Of a DNA stretch of 64,000 bases, positions 18,448 to 26,354 are shown piece after piece. Under the pieces are notes generated by a model. The model saw nothing but the letters and a program-made list of their open reading frames with translations. It was not told where the DNA came from and searched no databases. Position 1 is the first letter of the stretch; every line of letters begins with the position of its first letter. A program made the translations under genes and the position numbers. Location of the stretch: the NCBI GenBank assembly GCA_016928055.1, contig JAFGLM010000033.1, positions 1 to 64,000 of the forward strand, read 5' to 3'. This DNA comes from Gammaproteobacteria bacterium. Its GTDB lineage: Bacteria; Pseudomonadota; Gammaproteobacteria; HTCC5015.

Positions 18448-19041
18448 ATGAGTAACAAAGCGCATAGAAGAGAGTTCTTCAAAATATCACTGGCCACCGG
18501 TTGTCTGGCCACAATCCTCAGACCATCGCTTGCCGCAGATACAGCTATTGCACTTTCGTCCTGCGAGGAAGAAATAAAGCAAGCAGTACAGGATGCGAAG
18601 AATAAGGAGAGAAACGATAAAATTTCATTATTGAGCAAAATCAGGAATAAATGTGGTGATGACGTCGTTAAGGTCACCAGGCAATATACAGCCGACAAAG
18701 TTCAGAAAAAATATACCGACAAGGAAATAGAAAAACGGGATTTGTCCGCCGTAAAGTCCCAGTTATGGGAAAGACTGTCCAACGATAAATATGCCTTTGA
18801 AAAAGTTAAAGACACCGACGAGTATCTGGAATACAAAGTTACCCGATGCCATCTGGCTGAATCGGTAAAAGAGCTTAATGAACCGGAGCTGGCTTACGCA
18901 TCAATTTGCGCGTGGGATGAAGGATTTTGCAGGGGTATCAATCCAAATATTAAATTTACCCGCACTAAGACGCTTATCAATGGCGATGATTGCTGCAACC
19001 ACACTTACGAGTTAAAAAGAACTGATATCAAAAAATTGTGA
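18448..19041 (+). CDS. Tat-signal protein resembling the L-2-amino-thiazoline-4-carboxylate hydrolase family
   Basis: The 197-residue product begins with a twin-arginine-like signal (HRREFFK at 6-12, then a hydrophobic stretch to about residue 30), suggesting export after folding. The C-terminal half contains YKVTRCHLAE, AYASICAWDEGF, and NPNIKFTRTKTLINGDDCCNHTYEL. I recognise this Cys- and Trp-containing pattern from the ATC hydrolase family. The middle is a charged helical region. The family match comes from recalled motifs; the substrate in this organism is unknown, and such proteins are annotated widely without assays. The start has a good AAAGGA upstream. Confidence 0.6.
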   Translation: MSNKAHRREFFKISLATGCLATILRPSLAADTAIALSSCEEEIKQAVQDAKNKERNDKISLLSKIRNKCGDDVVKVTRQYTADKVQKKYTDKEIEKRDLSAVKSQLWERLSNDKYAFEKVKDTDEYLEYKVTRCHLAESVKELNEPELAYASICAWDEGFCRGINPNIKFTRTKTLINGDDCCNHTYELKRTDIKKL

Positions 19042-19050
19042 TTGAAATAA

Positions 19051-19080
19051 CAAAACCTCGCGTTCGCGAGGTTTTGTCTT
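19051..19080. terminator. Intrinsic terminator after the Tat-signal protein gene
   Basis: A perfect 12-bp stem CAAAACCTCGCG with CGCGAGGTTTTG and a 2-nt loop core lies 10 bp after the stop. It is symmetric and sits between convergent genes, so it may serve both. Confidence 0.8.
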
Positions 19081-19095
19081 GATTACGGATTATTG

Positions 19096-20166
19096 TTATC
19101 TCGCAAATATTGCCACAGCCAGCGAAACGCCGACAGCAAACGATACCGCATGTTTAACGCTGAAATTCTTATAGAATCCGGCGAAAACCGCTAACGGCAA
19201 CAGTATACTTCTTAAAAAACTTTTAAGTACATGAGCGGTGAACATTCGAAATGCCGGGTTTTCAATTCCGTTAAAGATCTTACTGCTCGATTTGATTTGC
19301 TCGCCATACACCAGATCGAGAAATGTATCAAACCGGCCTTTAACCGTCTTATTGTGTTTAATTTTGCTGCGATTAAAAATGTAATTAGGCCGCATAAAAG
19401 CAAAAAATGATGCAACAGCGCTAAATGCGTAAAGCAAATCTATAAATCCTCCGACCAGAACACCGACAACAACTATGAGCACTGAAATAACACGATCACC
19501 AATAAAACCATCAAACCTTTTCCTTCGACTCATGGCGATCAGGTTTTCGAGTTTAGCCCGTTTCTGTCTGCCCATATTTGAGATAGAAGGCAGTAATCTG
19601 ATCCGATCCAGAAAATACTCAGCATTTTCAATTTGCTTGATATCCGTAGCATAAAACAATAATGATCTTTTCTGATATCGCGCATGCCAGTCAAATATGG
19701 CCTTAATCAGATACAAAGAGACCAACTGGTCAGCAACTATTGCCTTGTAATGAGTTGCTTTATATTCCGCTTCGCATTTCGATAACGCTTTATCCAGCTT
19801 GCCATTACGTCCGTTAAGCGCCACGGCAAAAGCCTTGATTTTCGGATGCCTCGGCGCCATATTTCGCACCCGGGCGAATTCACCAAACGCCAGTTCAAAT
19901 TTCCCGGTACTGAATAAAAGGTTACATAACGTTAAGTAGTACTCGATACATTTTGGTTGCAGAGAGATTGCAGCGCGCAGGTCTTTCTCGGCTTGCTGAG
20001 TTGCAGCGCGATGAGCGCAGGCAGTACCACGCAAATATAAAAGCTCTGCATCATTACCGTAATTTTTCAGTAATTGGGTTGCAAAAATGCGTGCCTGCGG
20101 ATATTGAGCTTCCTTCAGCATATTACGGATTTGAATTTTGGCATCGTTAAATGCGCGTTCTGACAT
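19096..20166 (-). CDS. TPR-containing membrane protein of unknown function
   Basis: The 356-residue product has tetratricopeptide-like helices over roughly residues 10-150 (RGTACAHRAATQQAEKDLRAAISLQPKCIEYYLTLCNLLF and onward, with the alternating small and aromatic residues of TPRs). Hydrophobic segments follow near 230-265 and 320-355. The C-terminus ends within a hydrophobic stretch. I chose the ATG at 20166; a TTG at 20190 is the alternative. No enzymatic motif is visible. It is preceded by a GC-rich structured leader and a perfect CRP-type site, so it may be catabolite-regulated. Confidence 0.65.
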   Translation of the reverse strand: MSERAFNDAKIQIRNMLKEAQYPQARIFATQLLKNYGNDAELLYLRGTACAHRAATQQAEKDLRAAISLQPKCIEYYLTLCNLLFSTGKFELAFGEFARVRNMAPRHPKIKAFAVALNGRNGKLDKALSKCEAEYKATHYKAIVADQLVSLYLIKAIFDWHARYQKRSLLFYATDIKQIENAEYFLDRIRLLPSISNMGRQKRAKLENLIAMSRRKRFDGFIGDRVISVLIVVVGVLVGGFIDLLYAFSAVASFFAFMRPNYIFNRSKIKHNKTVKGRFDTFLDLVYGEQIKSSSKIFNGIENPAFRMFTAHVLKSFLRSILLPLAVFAGFYKNFSVKHAVSFAVGVSLAVAIFAR

Positions 20167-20280
20167 CACCAGCTTATTCCCCCTGTACAATTTCTTTTAG
20201 AGCGCCCCCCGGGGCGGGGGACTGATTTTGAAACAAAGGGCGGTGCCCTGCAATCAGCTGAGTTGTAACAAAAAATAGAA

Positions 20281-20298
20281 GTGTGACGGACGTCACAC
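20281..20298. promoter_or_regulatory. Perfect-consensus CRP/Vfr binding site
   Basis: GTGTGACGGACGTCACAC contains TGTGA-N6-TCACA exactly, with an extra G/C pair at each end. It lies about 115 bp upstream of the TPR-protein start and 80 bp downstream of the trpE stop, both on the minus strand. The window's own CRP has the recognition helix expected for this site. Confidence 0.75.
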
Positions 20299-20377
20299 AA
20301 CGAAAAATTGCATGTGCCACCCAACCCTCACGCTCAATAAAGAGGCGAGGGGTCCGGAGATAAAGCCTTGATACCTA

Positions 20378-21856
20378 TCAGGCGCGATGCAAGCCTTTCG
20401 CTGCCAGGGCGGCAGCACGAAACACAACGCGGCTCTTGTTAATGGTCTCTTTCCATTCAAGATTGGGCTGCGAATCGTAGACAATGCCCGCTCCTGCCTG
20501 CATATACAAGGTCTTGTTCTGGATTAACGCGGTTCTGATCGCAATCGCGGTATCCATGTTACCGGACCAGCTGATATAGCCCACCGCACCACCGTAGACG
20601 CCGCGCTTAACGGTTTCCAGTTCATCGATGATTTCCAGTGCTCTTACTTTGGGCGCACCCGATAGAGTACCGGCGGGAAACGTAGCACGCAATACATCCA
20701 TCGCATTCAGGCCGTCACGTAACTTGCCTTCAACATTGGAAACGATATGCATCACATGCGAGTAACGCTCAACAATCATTTTGTCCGTTAACTGTACCGA
20801 ACCGGTTTGACTGACACGGCCAACGTCATTACGTCCAAGATCAATCAGCATTAAATGTTCGGCGATTTCTTTTGGATCAGCCAATAGCTCCTTCTCCAAT
20901 GCCATATCTTCCTGTTCGTCATGGCCCCGCCGACGCGTACCAGCAATCGGTCTGACGGTTACCTTGTCATCTTCCAGCCGCACCAGAATTTCCGGCGACG
21001 AACCAACCACCTGAAACTGATCAAAATTCAGATAGTACATATAAGGCGAAGGATTGATGGTTCGCAATGCGCGGTAGAGGTTAAGCGGTGGTGCATCAAA
21101 TTTTACGGACGAACGTTGCGACAACACCACTTGCATAATGTCGCCATTAATAATGTATTCGCGTGCACGCTCAACATTTTTTTTGAAATCCTGCTCGCTG
21201 GTTTCAAAGGCAAAATCATTTTCATCAACCGCTTTCGTGCCGCCTCCAATCTGACTGCGCTTAAGCGGTATGGCTAATTTTTCCAGCAGCGTCTGTAATC
21301 GTGCTTCGGCCTGTTCAAAGCTTTCCTTGCCGGCATCAGCATGGACGATCAGCTGCAGACTGCCCTGCAAACTATCAAATACAACCAGTTCATCCGACAC
21401 CATTAATAAAATATCCGGCGTCCCCAATCGGTCCGGATTGGGACACTCACCCAGGCAAGGCTCCATATAGCGAACCGTGTCATGGCCAAAATAACCCACC
21501 AAACCACCGGCAAAACGCGGCAATTCATCAAATTGCGGAACTTTTAATTTTGCCTGGAACGCCTGAATCCAGGTTAATGGGTCTTCAACTTCCAGCTCTT
21601 GAATCGGCACACCGTCTTTTTCAATTTGAATCGTATGTCCGTAGATCTTGATCACCTGGCTGCAGGGCAGACCGATAAACGAATAACGACCCCATTTTTC
21701 GCCACCCTGTACCGATTCAAATAAATACGAGTACGGTGCGTCGGCCAGTTTGAAATATACGCTGAGCGGTGTTTCCAGATCGGCCACCACTTCACGTACT
21801 AAAGGTATATGGGTATAACCCCGGGACACCAGGGTATTGAATTGTTGTTTATTCAT
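20378..21856 (-). CDS. trpE: Anthranilate synthase component I
   Basis: TrpE converts chorismate to anthranilate with ammonia from TrpG. The 492-residue product carries the chorismate-binding signatures [37 protein letters not shown] and [12 protein letters not shown]. The C-terminal [15 protein letters not shown] block completes the fold. It is separated from trpGDC by about 8.8 kb, and it follows gph by 122 bp, as in Pseudomonas where gph-trpE are neighbours. No Trp-codon leader peptide is visible upstream. Confidence 0.97.
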   Translation of the reverse strand: MNKQQFNTLVSRGYTHIPLVREVVADLETPLSVYFKLADAPYSYLFESVQGGEKWGRYSFIGLPCSQVIKIYGHTIQIEKDGVPIQELEVEDPLTWIQAFQAKLKVPQFDELPRFAGGLVGYFGHDTVRYMEPCLGECPNPDRLGTPDILLMVSDELVVFDSLQGSLQLIVHADAGKESFEQAEARLQTLLEKLAIPLKRSQIGGGTKAVDENDFAFETSEQDFKKNVERAREYIINGDIMQVVLSQRSSVKFDAPPLNLYRALRTINPSPYMYYLNFDQFQVVGSSPEILVRLEDDKVTVRPIAGTRRRGHDEQEDMALEKELLADPKEIAEHLMLIDLGRNDVGRVSQTGSVQLTDKMIVERYSHVMHIVSNVEGKLRDGLNAMDVLRATFPAGTLSGAPKVRALEIIDELETVKRGVYGGAVGYISWSGNMDTAIAIRTALIQNKTLYMQAGAGIVYDSQPNLEWKETINKSRVVFRAAALAAKGLHRA

Positions 21857-21978
21857 TTTGTGAATTTTCCGTTGTTTCCGAGTAGATTAGCAATATAAAA
21901 AGCAATGGCACCAAGCTAAACGCTATGCCATCGCCCATCGTTGCTGAAAATATCGGCTGGAAAATTCATCATTATTCA

Positions 21979-22686
21979 CTAGTCAGGTTTACATTCGCCG
22001 TTGCCAGGCTGGAGTATTGTACGAATCTCGGCCAGAGAATCAATCACCCAGTCCGGTTTGGCATCTGCAATATTATCGCCATGATTGTATCCATAAGTCA
22101 CTGCCGCAACCGCGGCACCGGCGGCTCGTCCGGTCTTAACGTCGGTTACCGAATCACCCACCATAAGCGTTTCTTCAGGCAATGCGCCAAGCTGTTGCAT
22201 GGCGTACAGCAATGGTGCCGGGTCCGGTTTGCGCTCAACGAAATCATCACCTGAGATCACCAAATCAAAGTAGTGGCGTAAATCCAGGAATTCCAATAGC
22301 GGTTGGGTAAATTCACCCTTTTTATTGGTTATGCACGCCAAAGCAATGCCACGCCCACGCGCGTATTCCAGTGCTTCAATCACACCGGGGTAAATCACCG
22401 TGCGCTGACCATTATTTTGCGCGTAATGAATGAGTAATTTTGACAAAGCTTCTTGAAACAACTTCGGCTCGGGTTCATGCCATAACTGCCCGGTCAGTGC
22501 CCGCTTCGCCAGCCAGTCAACGCCATTTCCCAGATAGTGACGCACCTGCTCAACGCTGCGTGGCGGCAATCCCAGTTCCGCCAGCATGCCATTCACCGCC
22601 TGAGCGATATCCGGAGCGCTGTCCACCAGCGTGCCATCCAGATCAAATGCAATCAGTTTGAACGGGTTGCGACCTATTGTTTTCAT
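21979..22686 (-). CDS. gph: Phosphoglycolate phosphatase
   Basis: Gph is a HAD-family phosphatase that removes 2-phosphoglycolate formed in DNA repair or by Rubisco oxygenation. The 235-residue product has motif I FDLDGTLVDSAPD, motif II CITNKKG, the conserved Lys in VERKPDP, and motif IV MVGDSVTDVKTGRAAGA. It sits directly upstream of trpE. rpe lies further upstream on the same strand, but a porin gene and a small secreted-protein gene come between them. Confidence 0.93.
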   Translation of the reverse strand: MKTIGRNPFKLIAFDLDGTLVDSAPDIAQAVNGMLAELGLPPRSVEQVRHYLGNGVDWLAKRALTGQLWHEPEPKLFQEALSKLLIHYAQNNGQRTVIYPGVIEALEYARGRGIALACITNKKGEFTQPLLEFLDLRHYFDLVISGDDFVERKPDPAPLLYAMQQLGALPEETLMVGDSVTDVKTGRAAGAAVAAVTYGYNHGDNIADAKPDWVIDSLAEIRTILQPGNGECKPD

Positions 22687-22708
22687 ACTGGGAAATAATT
22701 TGAACGCA

Positions 22709-22735
22709 AGAGTGCCTGTAATAAACAGACACTCT
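22709..22735 (-). terminator. Hairpin downstream of the DcaP-like gene
   Basis: An AGAGTG/CACTCT outer stem and CTGT/ACAG inner stem, separated by one mismatch, lie 15 bp past the porin stop. The T-tract is poor, so this is a weak candidate. Confidence 0.35.
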
Positions 22736-22749
22736 CACAATTATTAATA

Positions 22750-23928
22750 TTAATTACCAGTTGTTGAACTGAACGAAAAATTGTATTTGGCGGAAAATTG
22801 TATGCGATTAAATGAGCCATCGACACCGCTTTCAAGTTCGCGATTGGCGCGCATTAGTTCAATGCCAAAAGTCAATTTGGGATCAGGCGAATAGATCAGA
22901 TTGATTGATGCGCTACTGGCGGACTTATTCACATCGGTACCGGTCAGCTCTGCATTATTGTCGGCTTCAAAGGCAGCGATACTAAAACTGGAACGCCACT
23001 CATTATTCCAGTGGTGCAAATAAGCAACATAACCGTTCAGGGTATCAATCGCCTCCAGTTCACTATTTGCATCCAATACCGCGCCGTTGACAAAGTTCAG
23101 TCCCGCATAACGACCAAGGCCGCTGCCGCCAGTCACTGCAAAACGCAAATCATCAGTGGAACCCGTTTTAATTTTGCCGCCAAAGGTAATGCCATAACCG
23201 TTTTCAGTGCTGTCGATATTTTCCGTCGTTACATCATAGCTCAATTGACGATAAATCCCGGCCACCGATAACGCACCCCAGTCACCGCCGAAGTTATAAC
23301 GGGCAACTAGATCAGGAAGAGAGCTGGAGTCGGCGTTGATGCGTGTTCCACCCAGATAAGGTGTTACTGTGGTATCCGGATTTTCCAGCGCAAATTGCCA
23401 GTTACCCGACGTGTAACGGAACTGGGATTGACGAACAAAGACCATACCATTCGGAGTACCAATAAAATCCAGACTATCCGGCAGTGTGACAATCATAAAC
23501 GTTGACCAGGTCTGACCAAACAGAAACTTGTCGTAGGTGAAATAGGCGTGCCGCAACCGTGGCTGGTAAGAATTACTGACCCGCTCATCACCCGCGTCTG
23601 AAAGCATAAAATCCATTTCAAAAAAGGTTTTAACCTGCTTGCCGTTTGCCAGATCGGTTACGGTTCCCAGATTAAAACGCGATTCTTTGGCATGAAAATC
23701 AACTTCATAACCATCGCCCTCCTCACCCACTGGAACTGAACCGGGTAAGTAGAAATCGCGTAAAGCGTTGCCGGCACCAATATCGCCATCCTGATAATCA
23801 CTGGCGATCATATTGGCTTTAATAAAACCACCGAAATTAAATTCTGTCGCTGCATGGGCGGCCGATAAAAACAAGCCGGTTAACAATAACAGCATGAATA
23901 TAGTGTAGCGATGCGAAGAGTGTTGCAT
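22750..23928 (-). CDS. DcaP-like outer-membrane porin
   Basis: The 392-residue product has a signal peptide (hydrophobic core to SAAHA near residue 26), then FNFGGFIKANMIASDY. The region KTFFEMDF, YFTYDKFLFGQTWSTFM and LPDSLDFIGTPNG is typical of the DcaP trimeric porin family, which takes up small anionic compounds such as dicarboxylates. The C-terminus reads IQFSAKYNFSFSSTTGN. It has its own upstream region with a CAGGAG ribosome site. The natural solute is not evident. Confidence 0.82.
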   Translation of the reverse strand: MQHSSHRYTIFMLLLLTGLFLSAAHAATEFNFGGFIKANMIASDYQDGDIGAGNALRDFYLPGSVPVGEEGDGYEVDFHAKESRFNLGTVTDLANGKQVKTFFEMDFMLSDAGDERVSNSYQPRLRHAYFTYDKFLFGQTWSTFMIVTLPDSLDFIGTPNGMVFVRQSQFRYTSGNWQFALENPDTTVTPYLGGTRINADSSSLPDLVARYNFGGDWGALSVAGIYRQLSYDVTTENIDSTENGYGITFGGKIKTGSTDDLRFAVTGGSGLGRYAGLNFVNGAVLDANSELEAIDTLNGYVAYLHHWNNEWRSSFSIAAFEADNNAELTGTDVNKSASSASINLIYSPDPKLTFGIELMRANRELESGVDGSFNRIQFSAKYNFSFSSTTGN

Positions 23929-24057
23929 CGTCTGGTCTCCTGTGAATAAGTGAAGCGATATGGCCTTACGGTCGTCTAGGCGGCCGCATTGTAGGGGACT
24001 GGATTGGTTTCTTATATAAATGATATTACTTATCTATTAATCCAAATCGCAAAAACC

Positions 24058-24540
24058 TTAGTTCAAATTCTCTTCAGCCTTCCTGACGCGTTCTTCTGCT
24101 GCTTTTACACGTTCAAAATATTGCTCGGTAAGCTTTGAACCGGTAACGGTTTTCTGTCTATCTCCCTCTCGCACTTGCTTGGCCTCTTCAAGCGCCTTTT
24201 TGGCGTCTTCCAGTAATTTTTGTTTTGTCGCCTGATCCTGTTTCTTTTTTGCGGTGCCAGTGGTTGGACGCTTTGTATAACTTTCTTTGTTTACACGGCG
24301 TGAACCTGATTCCATTGTATTAATTGGCGGAAGATCAACGGGCTTGGCGCTATCTGTTTTAGCGTTTGCACAATCAACATAGCTAACATTACCGTTCTCA
24401 TCGGTTTCTTCGCATACCCCTTTGGCATTTTCGCAATCAACATAACTGACCTTGCCTTCTTCGTCAGTTTCTTCACACTCCGCAACTACAGCAAATGGAT
24501 AAACGAGAAATACAAGCAACAGAGCGAGTGATTGTTTCAT
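24058..24540 (-). CDS. Secreted protein with duplicated 21-residue Cys motif and C-terminal coiled coil
   Basis: The 160-residue product has a signal peptide cleaved near VVA-E (residue 21). Two nearly identical 21-residue units follow (starting at C22 and C43): CEETDEEGKVSYVDCENAK and CEETDENGNVSYVDCANAK. Each resembles a DUF4124-type strand pattern with two Cys. A basic linker and a helical, charged segment (about 100-160, rich in AEERVRKAEE) end the protein. Its function is unknown. It lies between rpe and the porin gene. Confidence 0.7.
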   Translation of the reverse strand: MKQSLALLLVFLVYPFAVVAECEETDEEGKVSYVDCENAKGVCEETDENGNVSYVDCANAKTDSAKPVDLPPINTMESGSRRVNKESYTKRPTTGTAKKKQDQATKQKLLEDAKKALEEAKQVREGDRQKTVTGSKLTEQYFERVKAAEERVRKAEENLN

Positions 24541-24602
24541 GCCAAACTCTCCCGGAAATCAAGAAATGAGTTTTTGCCTCAGTGCTTCGACCACGGATTG
24601 GA

Positions 24603-25277
24603 CTAACAATTCACCTTGGCAATCTCGGCGCGCATCCTGGCTATGGTCTTACTATAGTCCTTTGATCCGAAAATAACGGAGCCGGATACAAACGTATCGG
24701 CACCTGCTGCAGCAATTTCGCCGATATTTTCAACGCCTACTCCGCCATCGATTTCCAGCCGTATATCTTTGCCGGAAGTATCAATCATTTCCCGGGCCTT
24801 CCGCAGTTTAGTCAATGTCTCAGGAATAAACGACTGGCCACCAAATCCCGGATGCACTGACATCAACAGGACCATTTGTATCTGATCCAGATAGGTTCCG
24901 AGGCAATCCAACGGTGTTTCCGGGTTAAAAACCAGGCCGGCCCGGCATCCATTACCTTGAATCAGGTTGATGGTGGTCTGGATATCGTCACTGGCTTCCG
25001 GATGGAAGGTAATATAGGTGGCACCAGCCTTGGCGAACGCCGGTACGATTCGATCCACAGGATCAATCATCAGGTGCACATCAATGGTCGCGCTGACACC
25101 ATAAGCCCGCAAGGCCGCGCAAACCATCGGCCCAAAGGTCAGGTTCGGTACAAAATGATTATCCATCACATCAAAATGCACCCAGTCAGAACCGGCCTTA
25201 AGCACAGAATCAACGTCCTCTCCCAGGCGGGCGAAATCAGCAGATAAAATTGAAGCGGCAATGATAGGTTCAGTCAT
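24603..25277 (-). CDS. rpe: Ribulose-phosphate 3-epimerase
   Basis: Rpe interconverts ribulose 5-phosphate and xylulose 5-phosphate. The start at [15 protein letters not shown] gives 224 residues, matching the family; a Met 11 codons upstream is less likely. [29 protein letters not shown] and [13 protein letters not shown] are present, with the conserved metal-binding His and Asp residues. With rpiA at the left end, this window holds two pentose-phosphate isomerases. Confidence 0.96.
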   Translation of the reverse strand: MTEPIIAASILSADFARLGEDVDSVLKAGSDWVHFDVMDNHFVPNLTFGPMVCAALRAYGVSATIDVHLMIDPVDRIVPAFAKAGATYITFHPEASDDIQTTINLIQGNGCRAGLVFNPETPLDCLGTYLDQIQMVLLMSVHPGFGGQSFIPETLTKLRKAREMIDTSGKDIRLEIDGGVGVENIGEIAAAGADTFVSGSVIFGSKDYSKTIARMRAEIAKVNC

Positions 25278-25306
25278 GGTTTTGTAGTAACGATTAGGCG
25301 CATCCT

Positions 25307-25621
25307 TCATTTTTGCGCGGATAAATACACTGCAAGGTTAGCGATATCGTCGTCCGTTAAACCGGCAGCCATAGGTGTCATAAGCGGATTAGCCCGCGTT
25401 CCGGCGCGAAATGCTTTCATTTGCTCGACGAGGTAAGCGGCTTCTTTACCGGCAATATTCGGGTAAATATCCGGGTTGGCACTTTTGCCTGCCGGACCGT
25501 GACATCCTATACAAGCCTTTGCTAAATAGGCCCGTTCTCCGGTCGCGCTATCGCCGGCCATTGCGACCTGTGTGCTGACGCATACAATCGCCATGGTCGC
25601 GAAGATAAATTGTAAGTTCAT
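25307..25621 (-). CDS. Small periplasmic c-type cytochrome
   Basis: The 104-residue product has a signal peptide (to about residue 22) and a single heme-binding CIGCH near residue 37. A distal methionine (MTPMAAGL region) can supply the second ligand. The size and the pattern [22 protein letters not shown] are those of class I c553/c4-like monoheme cytochromes. It lies 29 bp upstream of rpe and may be cotranscribed with it. The electron partners are not known. Confidence 0.87.
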   Translation of the reverse strand: MNLQFIFATMAIVCVSTQVAMAGDSATGERAYLAKACIGCHGPAGKSANPDIYPNIAGKEAAYLVEQMKAFRAGTRANPLMTPMAAGLTDDDIANLAVYLSAQK

Positions 25622-25864
25622 TCACCATCCTCAGATCAAATTTGCAGGTTCGGGCGGCAATTCTCGCCGAGACGGTCGAAGATGTAAACAGGGGCGGCAT
25701 GGTTAGGCGGTTTGGTGTAGGCATCAAAGCTGGATCAACCCGCTAAGGCGCTTAATGAGCTTGGACATAGCGCTGAATCTGCTACTATCTGTTCTGCGCG
25801 GCGTACACAAGGCAGCCTCGTCGCGCGTTATCACATACTCGATAGAAGAAGGTAGGGTCAAATC

Positions 25865-26347
25865 ATGCCGTCATTCGACGTCGTTTCTGAACTGGATATG
25901 CACGAGATTACCAACGCGGTTGATCAGGCTAACAAGGAAATTACAACCCGTTACGACTTCAAGGGCACTAATGCCAGCTTTGAGGGCATTGAAAACAAAA
26001 TTACAATGCGCGCGCCGTCTGATTTTCAGCTTAAGCAAATGCTTGATATCCTGTGTCTCAAGCTCAGTAAAAGAGGTATTGATATCGCCTGCATTGAAGA
26101 GAGCAAACCGGAAATTGCTCTGCATGAGGCCCGCCAGTTGATTACGCTACGTCACGGACTGGACGCGATGTTATGCAAAAAAATTCAAAAGCTGATCAAG
26201 GACAGCAAACTTAAGGTGCAGGCTTCTATCCAGGGAGAAAAGTTGCGCGTGACCGGCAAAAAGCGCGATGATCTGCAATCAGTTATTGCATTATTGAAAG
26301 ACACCAATCTCGATTTACCACTACAATATGTCAACTTTCGCGATTGA
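25865..26347 (+). CDS. YajQ-family (UPF0234) nucleotide-binding protein
   Basis: The 160-residue protein matches YajQ along its length: MPSFDVVSELDMHEITNAVDQANKEITTRYDFKG at the start, FQLKQMLDIL in the middle, and GEKLRVTGKKRDDLQSVIALLK at the end. Family members bind RNA or nucleotides, and a Xanthomonas member is reported as a cyclic di-GMP effector. A competing frame at 25755-26141 is a shadow. It is 7 bp ahead of the VCBS-repeat gene, so the two are probably cotranscribed. Confidence 0.93.
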   Translation: MPSFDVVSELDMHEITNAVDQANKEITTRYDFKGTNASFEGIENKITMRAPSDFQLKQMLDILCLKLSKRGIDIACIEESKPEIALHEARQLITLRHGLDAMLCKKIQKLIKDSKLKVQASIQGEKLRVTGKKRDDLQSVIALLKDTNLDLPLQYVNFRD

Positions 26348-26354
26348 TTAAATT

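Noticed and set aside
21857..21978. Possible trp attenuator upstream of trpE
   Set aside because: No short frame with tandem Trp codons and no terminator/antiterminator pair was seen.
25755..26141. A 128-codon frame overlapping yajQ
   Set aside because: It is out of frame with the clearly conserved yajQ and shows no family match.
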